This document shows, piece after piece, positions 45,816-55,405 of a stretch of DNA of 64,000 nt. The stretch lies in NCBI GenBank assembly GCA_001800905.1, contig MGWH01000002.1, forward strand, positions 310,001 through 374,000, in the 5' to 3' direction. Each line of letters starts with the position of its first letter. The first letter of the stretch is position 1. This DNA comes from Flavobacteria bacterium GWA2_35_26. GTDB lineage: Bacteria > Bacteroidota > Bacteroidia > Flavobacteriales > Flavobacteriaceae. The position numbers were made by a program, and so were the translations under genes. The notes below the pieces were generated by a model. The model searched no databases. It was not told the origin of the DNA and was given only the letters and a program-made list of their open reading frames with translations.

Positions 45816-47060
45816 ATGAATCTTTTTAAAGAAGCCATAATTGCTAAGGATCAGTTGAAAGGGGTTGTTTCACCCACTCCATTGACTGAAAACACCAATC
45901 TTTCAAATGAATTTGACTGTACTATTTTATTAAAAAGAGAAGATTTACATATTGTGCGCTCCTACAAAATACGAGGAGCTTACAACAAAATAAGTTCGCT
46001 TACCGCTACCGAAAAACAACAAGGAATTGTGTGTGCTAGTGCGGGAAATCATGCTCAGGGTGTTGCTTTTTCTTGTAATTTATTGCAAATAAAAGGCAAA
46101 ATATACATGCCTAAAACCACCCCAAAGCAAAAAATAAAACAGGTTCAACTGTTCGGAAAATCCTTTGTGGAAATAGAATTAATTGGAGACACGTTTGACG
46201 ACGCTTACGCCCAAGCGGTAGCCGATGCAAAAGAGAACAACAAAATATTCATCCATCCTTTTGATGATGCGAAAGTAATTGCGGGTCAAGCCACTGTAGG
46301 TTTAGAAATTCTAGAATCACACGAACAACCTATCGATTATATTTTTGTCCCAATTGGTGGCGGTGGGTTGTCGGCTGGATTATCGACTGTATTCAAAGAA
46401 TTGAGTCCGAATACTAAAATTATAGGTGTAGAACCCGAAGGCGCACCCACCATGAAAACAGCCATTGCTAATGGCAATAATGCCCCGCTAACCACGATTG
46501 ACAAATTTGTGGATGGTGCCGCTGTAAAACAAGTGGGCAACCTGACTTTTGAAATTTGCAAAGATTATTTAAGTGATATTATACTAGTTCCAGAAGGAAA
46601 AGTTTGTACGACTATTTTACGTTTGTACAACGAAGAAGCGATGGTGGTAGAACCCGCTGGTGCTTTAACTATTGCTGCTTTGGATTTTTACAAAGATGAA
46701 ATCAAAGGTAAAAATGTAGTGTGTATTGTCAGTGGAAGTAATAACGACATCGAACGTACTGCCGAAATTAAAGAACGCTCTCTTTTGTATGAAGGATTGA
46801 TGCATTACTTTATCATTCAATTTCCACAAAGACCGGGTTCGTTAAAAGAATTTGTCAACGAGATTTTAGGACCAGAAGACGATATTACCTATTTCCAATT
46901 TACCAAAAAGAACAATCGTGAATCAGCTCCGGTGGTGGTAGGGTTGGAATTGAAAAACAAAAATGACATTCACGCCATTAAAACAAAAATGACAGAACGC
47001 GGTTTTCAATACAACTACATCAACGAAAAGCAAGATTTATTCAATCAGTTGATTGGATAA
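45816..47060 (+). CDS. ilvA: threonine dehydratase, biosynthetic
   Basis: PLP enzyme converting threonine to 2-oxobutanoate, first step of isoleucine synthesis. 414 residues: PLP lysine in VRSYKIRGAYNK (about 53), CASAGNHAQGVAFSC, and glycine loop PIGGGGLSAGLS; a single C-terminal ACT-like regulatory domain from about 325 (HYFIIQFPQRPGSLKEF). One regulatory domain matches the shorter IlvA type. The other branched-chain genes are not here. Its stop codon abuts that of the convergent GSCFA gene with no gap. Confidence 0.93.
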   Translation: MNLFKEAIIAKDQLKGVVSPTPLTENTNLSNEFDCTILLKREDLHIVRSYKIRGAYNKISSLTATEKQQGIVCASAGNHAQGVAFSCNLLQIKGKIYMPKTTPKQKIKQVQLFGKSFVEIELIGDTFDDAYAQAVADAKENNKIFIHPFDDAKVIAGQATVGLEILESHEQPIDYIFVPIGGGGLSAGLSTVFKELSPNTKIIGVEPEGAPTMKTAIANGNNAPLTTIDKFVDGAAVKQVGNLTFEICKDYLSDIILVPEGKVCTTILRLYNEEAMVVEPAGALTIAALDFYKDEIKGKNVVCIVSGSNNDIERTAEIKERSLLYEGLMHYFIIQFPQRPGSLKEFVNEILGPEDDITYFQFTKKNNRESAPVVVGLELKNKNDIHAIKTKMTERGFQYNYINEKQDLFNQLIG

Positions 47061-48014
47061 CTAAAACTTCATAAAGGGGTGTTTTTCTTGTAATTTCGAG
47101 ATCTTCTCTTCCAATTTAGATTGAAATTTTTGATGACTTTCAGCCAATGGATTGAAAGGTTTGTGTAACAGACTTTTCTGAATAGCCTCCACCTCATCTA
47201 GCGTTGAAAATGCCGTTTCCGAAATGGAACTGGCTCTAAATCGTTGCCAGATATACTCAATGGCCATCGAACTTGGGTGCACTAAATCGTCTCCATAAAA
47301 ACGATAATCTCGCAATTCATCCATTACAATTTCATAGGCCGGAAAGTAATAGGCTTTGTCTAACAAATGATTCGAAAGTAAATTTTGCAAAGCGGTAATC
47401 AAATGCGCTTTACTACGTTGATTTTCAACAAAACCATCTTTAATGTGTCGCACGGGAGAGAGTGTGAATACGAATGAGCAATTGGGATTTACTTTCCGAA
47501 TCGCATCTACCGTATTTTGAATAGCCGCTTCAATCGAAGCTACTGATAGAATGTGTTTGTCAAAATGAGATTGTGGCATTTTATGGCAATTCGCCACGAC
47601 AGCTCCACTATTTTTTTCTTGATAGACCCAGGAAGTACCGTAGGTAATTAAAATGTGGGTGGCAACTTTTATTTTTTTATAGGTGAATTCTAAACTTGCA
47701 TTCAAACGATCCAGCAATTCTTGTTGATTAGCCGAACTCAAATCAGAATGAACTTCGTAACAATGAAACCGTTCGTTAAGATAAAATACGTCTTCTTCGG
47801 TAAATTTCTTTTGATTTATGGTTCGAACGATTAATTTTCCGATAGAAACAGGATTAAAAATGATCCCAAATGGATTGGTCGTGTTTTTAAATTTAAAATA
47901 ATCCAATCGCTCACCCATGTTGACAGCAAAACAGGAACCTATCGTTATTATTTCTGATGAGAAATCCACACAATGCTCAGATTTAGTAATGCTAATAGGG
48001 GTAGTAAAGTTCAT
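47061..48014 (-). CDS. GSCFA family protein
   Basis: 317 residues from MNFTTPISITKSEH, preferred to an upstream ATG six codons earlier. The family is named from the motif seen here at IITIGSCFAVNMGERL; it has a SGNH-hydrolase-like plan with GTSWVYQEK, FTLSPVRHIKDG and YGDDLVHPSSMAIEYIW carrying a possible D-H pair. Members are predicted esterases acting on polysaccharides, none well characterised in this phylum. No signal peptide. Convergent with ilvA without any spacer or visible terminator. Confidence 0.87.
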   Translation of the reverse strand: MNFTTPISITKSEHCVDFSSEIITIGSCFAVNMGERLDYFKFKNTTNPFGIIFNPVSIGKLIVRTINQKKFTEEDVFYLNERFHCYEVHSDLSSANQQELLDRLNASLEFTYKKIKVATHILITYGTSWVYQEKNSGAVVANCHKMPQSHFDKHILSVASIEAAIQNTVDAIRKVNPNCSFVFTLSPVRHIKDGFVENQRSKAHLITALQNLLSNHLLDKAYYFPAYEIVMDELRDYRFYGDDLVHPSSMAIEYIWQRFRASSISETAFSTLDEVEAIQKSLLHKPFNPLAESHQKFQSKLEEKISKLQEKHPFMKF

Positions 48015-48117
48015 ACAATTTTTTTTCAACACAAAAATATCGAATTATATATGAAATACAATTTTTAAATTGATATCAAAATTGATAGTTTTACATTATA
48101 TTAGAATACAAAATGAA

Positions 48118-48504
48118 ATGAAAAAGCTAAATGCAATAGGAATCTTAGTATCGTTTTTAGGATGTTTATTAGAATGGCCACCCAACAACTCTTACTTTGT
48201 ATTTCAGCTTGAATATCAATTGCTTTTTGAAACGAAAGGCATTCTAAAATCATTAGTTCACCCAGTCCTTCTTGCGGGAATTTTTGGTCATTTTAGTGTG
48301 CTCTATACAATCATTTCAAAAAAACCAAAACAATGGATTGAACTAAGCGGTTCGATCTTACTTAGTGCATTAGTAACATTGTTCTTACTCTCTGGACTAT
48401 TTTCAAAAAATGGTAAAATGATACTGTCTACCCTTCCATTTATTTTGATAAGCGGCAATTATTATTATCATTTATACAAAAACAAAAAACTCAAAATCAA
48501 TTGA
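48118..48504 (+). CDS. hypothetical small membrane protein
   Basis: 128 residues if started at the ATG at 48118 (MKKLNAIGILVSFLG); the longer frame would use a TTG. About four hydrophobic segments (LNAIGILVSFLGCLLEW, LVHPVLLAGIFGHFSVLYTII, GSILLSALVTLFLLSGLF, LPFILISGNYYYHLY). I do not recognise the family. Its stop codon lies inside the loop of the downstream terminator. Confidence 0.7.
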   Translation: MKKLNAIGILVSFLGCLLEWPPNNSYFVFQLEYQLLFETKGILKSLVHPVLLAGIFGHFSVLYTIISKKPKQWIELSGSILLSALVTLFLLSGLFSKNGKMILSTLPFILISGNYYYHLYKNKKLKIN

Positions 48505-48528
48505 TTGATTTTGAGTTTTTTTATTTTT
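48485..48528. terminator. bidirectional terminator with 16-bp stem
   Basis: Perfect 16-bp arms (48485-48500, 48505-48520) around a TTGA loop, with A and T runs on either side; it contains the stop codon of the small membrane protein and faces alaS on the other strand. Confidence 0.88.
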
Positions 48529-48553
48529 AGCTAATGTCTTATTAAGCCCTTTC

Positions 48554-51193
48554 TTAACTATTTACAAAGTCAACTGCTTTTGCTAAAGCTTCGGCAATTC
48601 CGGCTGCATTTTTTCCTCCAGCGGTAGCAAAGAACGGCTGTCCTCCTCCTCCACCTTGAATGTACTTCCCTAACTCACGCACCACTTGTCCAGCATTCAG
48701 GTTGTTGGCAGCTACTAATTCTTTCGAAATATAGCACGTTAACATCGGTTTGTCTTCTTCGGCAGTAGCCAAAACTAAAAACAAATTAGTACCTAAATTT
48801 CCTAACTCATAGGCTAGATCTTTAGCACCTTCAGAATTTAATTCGACTTGAGTGGCCAAGAATTGAACGCCATTTACTTCTTGTATTTGAGAAGCCAAAC
48901 TCGCTTTCAAATGCTTCACTTTGTCTTTCATCAAAGCCTCAATTTGCTTTGCCAACTTAGCGTTGTCTTCTTGCAAATTATGAACCGCTTTCAGAATATC
49001 TTGCGGGTTTTTCAACGCCCCTTTGATCTCATTTAACGTATTTTCATACGAAGCGAAATGCGCTTTCACCGCATCACTTGTAATCGCTTCGATACGACGA
49101 ATACCTGCTGCGACTGCTCCTTCAGATACAATTTTGAAATGCCAAATTTCAGCGGTGTTGTTTACGTGAATTCCACCACACAACTCCATACTGTCGCCAA
49201 ATTTAATCGCACGAACAGTATCTCCATATTTTTCACCAAACAAAGCCATAGCACCTTCGTCTAAAGCTTGCTGAATTGGAATACTACGTCTTTCAATTAA
49301 TGGTAATTGCTCTTGGATTCGAGCGTTTACAAAATCCTCTACCGCTTCTAATTCTTCGTCGGTCATTTTAGAAAAATGAGAAAAGTCAAATCGCAAGTAA
49401 TTTGGGTTTACCAAAGATCCTTTTTGCTCTACATGCGTTCCTAAAATACTTCTCAACGCCTGATGCATTAGGTGTGTAGCCGAGTGATTGCGCGAAGACA
49501 AGGTTCTTAAATCGGTATTTACTTTTGCCACAAAGCTAGCCGTTACATTTTCAGGTAATTGCTTCGCCAAATGCAAAATCAAATTATTTTCTTTTTTAGT
49601 GTCAATGATTTCAATTGTTTCATTCGCCGAAACTAAAGTCCCTTTGTCACCCACTTGTCCACCACCTTCAGGATAAAAGGGTGTATTATCTAAAACGATT
49701 TGGTACAAAACCCCGTCTTTTTTACTGTCAACTTTTCTAATTCTAGAAATTTTAACTTCATTTTCGGTTTGGTCATACCCCACAAATTTTTCTACATTTC
49801 CAGGAATCAAAACCGACCAATCTTCAGTTGAAACTTCGGAAGCAGCACGCGAACGTGATTTTTGCTCCTGCATGGCTTTTTCAAAACCTGCTTCGTCTAA
49901 TTGGTACCCTCTTTCTCTTAAAATCAAAGCCGTTAAGTCAATTGGGAAACCAAAGGTATCGTACAATTCAAATGCTTTTTCTCCTGAAATTTCAGTTCCA
50001 GTGGTTTGATTCATAACATTTTCCAGCAATTGCAATCCTTGATCTAAGGTTCTTAAGAAAGAAGCTTCCTCTTCACGAATCACATTGGTAACCAAAGTTT
50101 GTTGTGATTTGATTTCAGGGAAAAATTCACTCATTTGATTCGACAACACCGCCACCAATTCATAAATAAATGGCTCCTTTGTATTCAAGAAGGTAAATCC
50201 GTAACGGATAGCACGACGCAAAATTCGGCGAATTACATATCCTGCTCCGGTATTCGATGGCAATTGACCATCTGCAATGGCGAAAGCTACTGCACGAACG
50301 TGATCGGCCACTACACGAATGGCGATGTTCGTTTTGTTTTGCTCTTCAGAAACATTTTGTATTTCGTTTGAAGTATATTTCAACCCTGTGATTTGCTCTA
50401 CTTTTTCGATTAGCGGAGAAAACACATCCGTATCGTAATTCGAAGTTTTTCCTTGCAAAGCCATACACAAACGCTCAAATCCCATTCCGGTATCAACGTG
50501 TTGTGCTGGTAATTTTTCTAGAGAACCATCCGCTTTACGGTTGAATTCCATAAATACATTGTTCCAAATTTCCACCACTTGTGGGTGATCGTTGTTCACC
50601 AAACTTTTACCAGAAACCAACGCTTTTTCTGCATCTGAGCGCAAGTCCACATGGATTTCAGAACAAGGTCCGCAGGGGCCTTGGTCACCCATTTCCCAGA
50701 AATTGTCTTTTTTATTTCCTAAAATAATACGGTCTTCATCGATCAATTCTTTCCATAAATCCCATGCTTCTTGGTCAAAAGGTACATTTTCGTCTGGATT
50801 TCCTTCAAAAACAGAAACATACAAGTTTTCTTTTGGAATTTTATAAACTTCAGTCAGTAATTCCCATGCCCAGTTGATGGCGTCTTTTTTGAAATAATCT
50901 CCAAAAGACCAGTTACCCAACATTTCGAACATGGTATGGTGGTAAGTATCAAAACCTACATCCTCTAAATCGTTATGTTTTCCTGAAACACGAAGACATT
51001 TTTGCGTATCGGCAATTCGTTGACTTTTTGGAGTTCCGTTTCCTAAAAAGTATTCTTTGAACTGCGCCATTCCTGAATTGTTAAACATCAGGGTTGGGTC
51101 GTCTTTTAGAACGATAGGTGCCGAAGGAACGATCAAGTGTCCTTTGCTTTGAAAAAAGTCCAAAAATTGTTTACGTACGTCTTGTGATTTCAT
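48554..51193 (-). CDS. alaS: alanyl-tRNA synthetase
   Basis: 879 residues, complete. Class II catalytic domain at the N-terminus ([19 protein letters not shown], then [12 protein letters not shown]), tRNA-binding helical part ([17 protein letters not shown]), editing domain with the zinc ligands in [14 protein letters not shown] and CGGIHVNNT, and the C-terminal C-Ala domain with [16 protein letters not shown]. Normal order and length. Divergent from the M23 peptidase gene; promoter at 51255-51286. Confidence 0.97.
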   Translation of the reverse strand: MKSQDVRKQFLDFFQSKGHLIVPSAPIVLKDDPTLMFNNSGMAQFKEYFLGNGTPKSQRIADTQKCLRVSGKHNDLEDVGFDTYHHTMFEMLGNWSFGDYFKKDAINWAWELLTEVYKIPKENLYVSVFEGNPDENVPFDQEAWDLWKELIDEDRIILGNKKDNFWEMGDQGPCGPCSEIHVDLRSDAEKALVSGKSLVNNDHPQVVEIWNNVFMEFNRKADGSLEKLPAQHVDTGMGFERLCMALQGKTSNYDTDVFSPLIEKVEQITGLKYTSNEIQNVSEEQNKTNIAIRVVADHVRAVAFAIADGQLPSNTGAGYVIRRILRRAIRYGFTFLNTKEPFIYELVAVLSNQMSEFFPEIKSQQTLVTNVIREEEASFLRTLDQGLQLLENVMNQTTGTEISGEKAFELYDTFGFPIDLTALILRERGYQLDEAGFEKAMQEQKSRSRAASEVSTEDWSVLIPGNVEKFVGYDQTENEVKISRIRKVDSKKDGVLYQIVLDNTPFYPEGGGQVGDKGTLVSANETIEIIDTKKENNLILHLAKQLPENVTASFVAKVNTDLRTLSSRNHSATHLMHQALRSILGTHVEQKGSLVNPNYLRFDFSHFSKMTDEELEAVEDFVNARIQEQLPLIERRSIPIQQALDEGAMALFGEKYGDTVRAIKFGDSMELCGGIHVNNTAEIWHFKIVSEGAVAAGIRRIEAITSDAVKAHFASYENTLNEIKGALKNPQDILKAVHNLQEDNAKLAKQIEALMKDKVKHLKASLASQIQEVNGVQFLATQVELNSEGAKDLAYELGNLGTNLFLVLATAEEDKPMLTCYISKELVAANNLNAGQVVRELGKYIQGGGGGQPFFATAGGKNAAGIAEALAKAVDFVNS

Positions 51194-51254
51194 TTGTAGT
51201 GTTTATTCGATTATTAGGTAAAAGCTTCAATCGGTTTTCGAATCCACGAAGAAC

Positions 51255-51286
51255 CAAATCTACACCTCCACTTTTTTTATTCTCAA
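51255..51286 (-). promoter_or_regulatory. promoter of alaS
   Basis: Minus strand TTG (51286-51284), 21 nt, TAGATTTG (51262-51255): full consensus, 62 nt before the start codon. Confidence 0.7.
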
Positions 51287-51314
51287 AAAAGCAACGAACC
51301 AATGAAACATTTAT

Positions 51315-51322
51315 TAAATTTG
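51315..51322 (+). promoter_or_regulatory. -7 box of the M23 peptidase operon
   Basis: TAAATTTG, 46 nt before the start codon, exact TAnnTTTG; -33 element not evident. Confidence 0.45.
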
Positions 51323-51368
51323 TTCGACTAACTTTTTTGCGAAGTGCAAAAATAGGGTATTTTAAAAT

Positions 51369-52346
51369 ATGTCGAAAGTAAAATATTATTACGATTCTGA
51401 AAATCTGGCGTATCGAAAAATAAAAACTAAAAAAACAACGAAATTTGGTTTCGTTTTCTTGTTTTTATTGGCCTCTGCCTTATTTGGTTTTCTAAGTTTC
51501 GTGATTTTATTAAATACACCGTATTTTGAAACTCCAAAAGACCGTTTGCAAGCACGTGAAATAGACAATTTGAAATTGCATTATGCCATTTTAAATAAAA
51601 AAATAGACGAATTAAATGCCGTCACAGCTGCGATTGAAGATCGTGACAACAATTTGTATCGTACCTATTTCAATACCGCTCCTATTTCTGATGAAGAAAG
51701 AAAAGCAGGTTTTAAAACCAAAAACAGGTATGCCGAATTAGAAGGGTTTGACAATGCCGAATTGGTAAAAAATACCACGGAGCGTGTGGATGTGTTGAGT
51801 AAAGAATTGGCTATTCAATCCCAATCTTTAGATGAAATATTGAAATTGGCGAAAGCAAAAGACAATTTACTAAGTGCGATTCCGGCCATTCAACCGGTGA
51901 AAAATGAAAATTTAAGACGCATGGCATCGGGTTTTGGGTACCGTTCTGATCCGTTTACTAAAGCGCGAAAAATGCATGAAGGAATGGATTTTACTGCCAA
52001 AACTGGAACCCCAATTTATGCCACGGGCGATGGTGTAATTGTCAGAGCTGACAATACGGCATCGGGATTTGGGAATCATATTGTGATTCGACATGGGTAT
52101 GGATACGAAACTTTGTATGCGCATTTGAGCAAATACAAAGCACGCAAGGGTCAACGAGTTAAAAGAGGGGATATCATTGGATATGTAGGAAGTACTGGGC
52201 GATCGGAAGCCCCTCATTTACATTATGAAGTACATCAAAATAATAGAGTAGTGAATCCGCTTAATTTTTATTACGGAAACATCTCAGCAGTGGAATATGT
52301 TGCCATTTCAAAATTGGCTAATCAAGAAAATCAATCATTAGACTAA
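51369..52346 (+). CDS. M23 (LytM) family metallopeptidase, membrane-anchored
   Basis: 325 residues. One membrane helix near 27-49 (GFVFLFLLASALFGFLSFVILL), a periplasmic coiled-coil (about 60-165), and a C-terminal LytM domain with zinc ligands in MHEGMDFTAK and HLHYEVHQNN and the strand GNHIVIRHGYGYETLYAHLS. All ligands are present, so it should be an active peptidoglycan endopeptidase rather than a degenerate EnvC/NlpD-type activator. Its stop shares a base with the start of the MerR gene (TAATG). Confidence 0.92.
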   Translation: MSKVKYYYDSENLAYRKIKTKKTTKFGFVFLFLLASALFGFLSFVILLNTPYFETPKDRLQAREIDNLKLHYAILNKKIDELNAVTAAIEDRDNNLYRTYFNTAPISDEERKAGFKTKNRYAELEGFDNAELVKNTTERVDVLSKELAIQSQSLDEILKLAKAKDNLLSAIPAIQPVKNENLRRMASGFGYRSDPFTKARKMHEGMDFTAKTGTPIYATGDGVIVRADNTASGFGNHIVIRHGYGYETLYAHLSKYKARKGQRVKRGDIIGYVGSTGRSEAPHLHYEVHQNNRVVNPLNFYYGNISAVEYVAISKLANQENQSLD

Positions 52347-52678
52347 TGCATATTAATTTATCAGCAGACAAAAGGTATTACAGCATTGGCGAAGTAGCCA
52401 AGGCTTTTGGAGTAAACGCTTCGCTTATTCGTTTTTGGGATAGCGAATTCGACATTTTAAAACCCAAGAAAAATGCCAAAGGCAATCGAATGTTTACACC
52501 CGAAGACGTCAAAAATCTCCAACTCATTTATCATTTGGTAAAAGAAAGAGGTTTCACTTTGGAAGGTGCCAGAACGCATTTGAAAGAAGGGCAAAAGAAA
52601 ACCTTAGACAAATTTGAAATTATTTCTAAGTTAGAAGGCATTAAATCCGAATTAACTACTATCAAAAACAACATTTAA
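52346..52678 (+). CDS. MerR family transcriptional regulator
   Basis: 110 residues. Winged-helix DNA-binding domain near the start: RYYSIGEVAKAFGVNASLIRFWDSEFDILKPKKNAKGNRMFTPEDV, followed by a helix with LVKERGFTLEGARTHL. Only a short dimerisation helix follows, and there is no cysteine or ligand-binding domain, so the effector is unknown. This MerR type is regularly found beside an M23 peptidase and LemA in flavobacteria. One-base overlap with the upstream gene shows tight coupling. Confidence 0.9.
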   Translation: MHINLSADKRYYSIGEVAKAFGVNASLIRFWDSEFDILKPKKNAKGNRMFTPEDVKNLQLIYHLVKERGFTLEGARTHLKEGQKKTLDKFEIISKLEGIKSELTTIKNNI

Positions 52679-52680
52679 AC

Positions 52681-52959
52681 ATGGAAAACAAACAGATTTT
52701 AACTATAAGTTTACTTCTATCTACAGTGATTGTAATCGTAGGAGCATTTCTAAAAATAATGCACTACCCGTTCTCAGAAATGTTATTATTTATAGGATTT
52801 ATTTCAACCTTTGTTTTTTGGTATATTGCTATCCTCGAAATAAAATCTTCAACTAAAATTAATGGTGCTGAAAAATTTATGTGGATCTTCGGATTAATTT
52901 TCATTAGCAGTATTACAAGTTTGGTATACCTTTTGTCAGCCAGAAAAAGAATTATTTAA
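52681..52959 (+). CDS. small GldL-like membrane protein
   Basis: 92 residues with three membrane segments: ILTISLLLSTVIVIVGAFLKI, MLLFIGFISTFVFWYIAIL and FMWIFGLIFISSITSLVYLL. The block IVGAFLKIMHYPFSEMLLFIGF resembles the N-terminal membrane part of the gliding/secretion motor protein GldL (VGA.FKI.H......L..G). It lacks the long cytoplasmic part of GldL, so it is not the motor subunit. Placed 2 bp after the MerR gene and 49 bp before lemA. Confidence 0.65.
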   Translation: MENKQILTISLLLSTVIVIVGAFLKIMHYPFSEMLLFIGFISTFVFWYIAILEIKSSTKINGAEKFMWIFGLIFISSITSLVYLLSARKRII

Positions 52960-53008
52960 AAATCAATTATAAAACAAATAAACAATCAACCTTAAAATTT
53001 AATTAAAC

Positions 53009-53602
53009 ATGGACTTTAAAAAATTCTTACCTTGGATTATAGCAGCTGTAGTAGTATTTGGAATCTACGGTTGGGTGAAAGGAATCAACAACACTGCAGT
53101 AACTTACGAACAAGACATCAATGAGTCTTGGGGTAATGTACAAACTGCTTATCAAAGACGAAATGACTTGATTGGCAACTTGGTAAACACAGTAAAAGGA
53201 GCCGCTGATTTTGAAAAAAGCACGTTAACTGCGGTAATTTCAGCTAGAGCCAAAGCAACTTCTGTAACTGTTGATCCAACGAATGTGAGCCCTGCACAAT
53301 TGGCAGCTTTCAACTCGGCACAAAGTGGCGTAAGTAGTTCTTTATCTAAATTGTTAGTTTCGGTAGAAAAATACCCTGACTTGAAAGCCAACGAAAACTT
53401 CTTAAAATTACAAGACGAATTGGCCAGTACTGAAAACCAAATTTTAACCGCTAGAACTCGTTTCAACGAAGCAGTTAAACCGTACAACACCCACATCAAA
53501 ACGTTCCCTAATTCTATTTTTGCAGGGATGTTTGGGTTTAAAGAAAAACCGTATTTTGAAGCAGCTGTTGGAGCTGACAAACCAGTAGAAGTAAAATTCT
53601 AA
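53009..53602 (+). CDS. LemA family protein
   Basis: 197 residues: one N-terminal membrane helix (FLPWIIAAVVVFGIYGWV) and a long four-helix coiled body exposed outside, with YEQDINESWGNVQTAYQRRNDLIGNLVNTVKG, the LemA signature, and the C-terminal FPNSIFAGMFGFKEKPYFEA. Function is unsettled in bacteria; it is commonly encoded with TPM-domain proteins, as here, which suggests an envelope-quality or membrane-stress complex. Confidence 0.93.
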   Translation: MDFKKFLPWIIAAVVVFGIYGWVKGINNTAVTYEQDINESWGNVQTAYQRRNDLIGNLVNTVKGAADFEKSTLTAVISARAKATSVTVDPTNVSPAQLAAFNSAQSGVSSSLSKLLVSVEKYPDLKANENFLKLQDELASTENQILTARTRFNEAVKPYNTHIKTFPNSIFAGMFGFKEKPYFEAAVGADKPVEVKF

Positions 53603-53621
53603 TTCAAAACAAAACCGACTC

Positions 53622-54059
53622 ATGCAACCAGACACTATTTTTTTAAGCAAAGAAGACGAAAACGAAATTGTAGCCGCTATTCAATTGGCTGAAAAAAATA
53701 CGTCGGGCGAAATTCGAGTACACATAGAACAAACGACTTCCAAGGTTCCTTTTGACAGGGCTTTGGAAGTTTTTTATGAATTAAAAATGAACGAAACGCA
53801 ATTGCAAAATGGCGTTTTGATTTATTTGGCTAGTGCCGACAAACAATTTGTCATCTGTGGAGACAAAGGAATTAATGAAGTGGTAGCTACTGATTTTTGG
53901 GACAGCACCAAAGAAATTATGGCGGCTCAATTCAAACAAGGTAATTTCAAACAAGGATTAATTGATGGGATTACCCAAGCTGGAGAGCAGCTAAAAACCT
54001 ATTTCCCTTGGCAAACGGATGACACAAACGAATTATCAAACGAAATCTCAAAAGGATAA
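53622..54059 (+). CDS. TPM-domain protein, soluble
   Basis: 145 residues without a signal peptide or membrane helix. A TPM (TLP18.3/Psb32/MOLO-1) domain: EKNTSGEIRVHIEQTTSK, LQNGVLIYLASADKQFVICGDKGINEVV, and FKQGLIDGITQAGEQLKTYF. TPM domains are thought to bind metal or have weak phosphatase activity. Overlaps the next gene by one base (TAATG), so the pair is translated together. Confidence 0.88.
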   Translation: MQPDTIFLSKEDENEIVAAIQLAEKNTSGEIRVHIEQTTSKVPFDRALEVFYELKMNETQLQNGVLIYLASADKQFVICGDKGINEVVATDFWDSTKEIMAAQFKQGNFKQGLIDGITQAGEQLKTYFPWQTDDTNELSNEISKG

Positions 54060-54859
54060 TGAAAGCACTTTTACCTACTCCTACTTTTATTCAACTATTC
54101 GTTTGTTTACTATTTACACAAATTGGATTGGCTCAATATACCATTCCAGAAAAACCGGCAAGTCAAACTTCGGTTTACGATTATGCTAAAGTACTTAGCG
54201 AAACTGAGAAAGCTCAACTAGAAGAAAAACTGGTGCGTTATTCAGATTCTACCTCAACACAAATTGTGATTGTTACCATTGAAAGTTTAAAAGGTGAAGA
54301 CGTAAGCCAATTAGCCACCAACTGGGCACAAACCTGGGGAATTGGTCAAGCCAAAGAAGACAATGGTGTCATTATTTTATTGGCGAAAGCCGAAAAGAAA
54401 ATCGCCATCAATCCGGGTTATGGTTTGGAAGATCGATTGACCGCAGGAACGGGTGGAGAAATTATTCGAAATATTATCATTCCGGAATTCAAAGCGGGAA
54501 GTTATTTTAATGGATTGGATAAAGGAACGACTGCTATCATTGATGTGTTCAAAGGCAAATACAAAGCAACACGAAAACAAAATAAAGGAGAGAAATTTCC
54601 AATTCTTCCGTTTATAGTGATCATCGTTATTGTCTTAATTCTTTTTTCAAGAAATAAAAAAGGCGGAGGTAATTCAGGTGGATCAGGTGGTTTTGGCGGA
54701 GGCCCAAGCATTTTAGATATTTTGATTTTAAGCAGTCTATCTAGCGGTAACCGAGGTGGTTTCGGAGGTTCGTCAGGTGGTGGATTTGGCGGAGGTGGCT
54801 TCGGAGGCGGTTTTGGCGGAGGAGGATTCTCTGGAGGAGGATCCAGCGGAAGTTGGTAA
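54059..54859 (+). CDS. TPM-domain exported membrane protein with Gly-rich tail (YgcG-like)
   Basis: 266 residues: signal peptide (to GLAQYTIPEKP, about residue 23), TPM domain about 30-170 with VYDYAKVLSETEKAQLEEKL, QIVIVTIESLKGEDV and GVIILLAKAEKKIAINPGYGLED, one membrane helix (FPILPFIVIIVIVLILFS, about 183-200), and a tail made almost only of Gly, Ser and Phe ending SSGSW. Same plan as YgcG proteins. Last gene of the M23-MerR-LemA-TPM run. Confidence 0.9.
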   Translation: MKALLPTPTFIQLFVCLLFTQIGLAQYTIPEKPASQTSVYDYAKVLSETEKAQLEEKLVRYSDSTSTQIVIVTIESLKGEDVSQLATNWAQTWGIGQAKEDNGVIILLAKAEKKIAINPGYGLEDRLTAGTGGEIIRNIIIPEFKAGSYFNGLDKGTTAIIDVFKGKYKATRKQNKGEKFPILPFIVIIVIVLILFSRNKKGGGNSGGSGGFGGGPSILDILILSSLSSGNRGGFGGSSGGGFGGGGFGGGFGGGGFSGGGSSGSW

Positions 54860-54865
54860 TTTATT

Positions 54866-54896
54866 TTGATTTCTGAATAATAGCCACTTATATTTG
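54866..54896 (+). promoter_or_regulatory. promoter of rrf2 regulator gene
   Basis: TTG (54866-54868), 20 nt, TATATTTG (54889-54896): full consensus, 18 nt before the ATG, so the 5' leader is very short. Confidence 0.7.
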
Positions 54897-54914
54897 TAAC
54901 TCTAACTGTAGTAG

Positions 54915-55328
54915 ATGCTTTCACATAAAACCAAATACGCACTCAAAGCTTTACTGTTTCTTGCTCAACAAGAACCAGGTTATATTGCGCGTACTATTGA
55001 AATTGCAGATACAGCCGCTATACCTAAAAAATTTTTAGAACAAATTTTATTGGATTTAAAACGCGCTCATTTTGTAGGAAGTAAACAAGGAAAATTTGGC
55101 GGTTATTACTTAATTAAATCTTCAAATGAAATTACTATGGCTGATATTCATCGGTTATTTGATGGTGCCATCGCATTACTCCCTTGTGCCTCTTTGAATT
55201 TCTACGAACCTTGTTCTGATTGCAAAAGCGAGTCAGAATGCGCTCTACGACACGGTTTAATAGCCATTCGAGAAGAAACTTTAAAGGCGATGCAAGGCAT
55301 TACAATAGCCTCTTTAGTAAAAAAATAA
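54915..55328 (+). CDS. Rrf2 family transcriptional regulator
   Basis: 137 residues. N-terminal winged helix (MLSHKTKYALKALLFLAQQ, IPKKFLEQILLDLKRAHFVGSKQGKFGGYYL) and a cysteine cluster at C91, C100, C103, C109 (LPCASLNFYEPCSDCKSESECAL). IscR and NsrR use three cysteines here for an Fe-S cluster; CymR, the cysteine regulator, lacks them. Four cysteines make an Fe-S or thiol sensor likely. It lies directly upstream of a Cys-rich leader ORF and a TonB receptor and probably controls them. Confidence 0.9.
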   Translation: MLSHKTKYALKALLFLAQQEPGYIARTIEIADTAAIPKKFLEQILLDLKRAHFVGSKQGKFGGYYLIKSSNEITMADIHRLFDGAIALLPCASLNFYEPCSDCKSESECALRHGLIAIREETLKAMQGITIASLVKK

Positions 55329-55337
55329 AAAAATATT

Positions 55338-55369
55338 TTTTAAACTCTACTATTTTTATAGAATTAATT
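55338..55369 (+). promoter_or_regulatory. candidate Rrf2 operator, first 15-bp repeat
   Basis: TTTTAAACTCTACTA at 55338-55352, part of an imperfect dyad AACTCTA-9 nt-TAGAATT (55343-55365). It occupies the -33 region of the leader promoter, where the TTG element is absent, as expected of a regulator-controlled promoter. The same 15 bp recur at 55514. Confidence 0.5.
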
Positions 55370-55370
55370 A

Positions 55371-55378
55371 TATATTTG
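55371..55378 (+). promoter_or_regulatory. -7 box of leader peptide / TonB receptor operon
   Basis: TATATTTG, exact consensus, 27 nt before the leader ATG. Confidence 0.6.
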
Positions 55379-55405
55379 CACCCGAAAACATTAAAACATT
55401 TATTT

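Noticed and set aside
54660..54860. GGTGGA/GGAGGC-like tandem repeats
   Set aside because: They encode the Gly-rich tail usual for YgcG-type TPM proteins, not a non-coding repeat.
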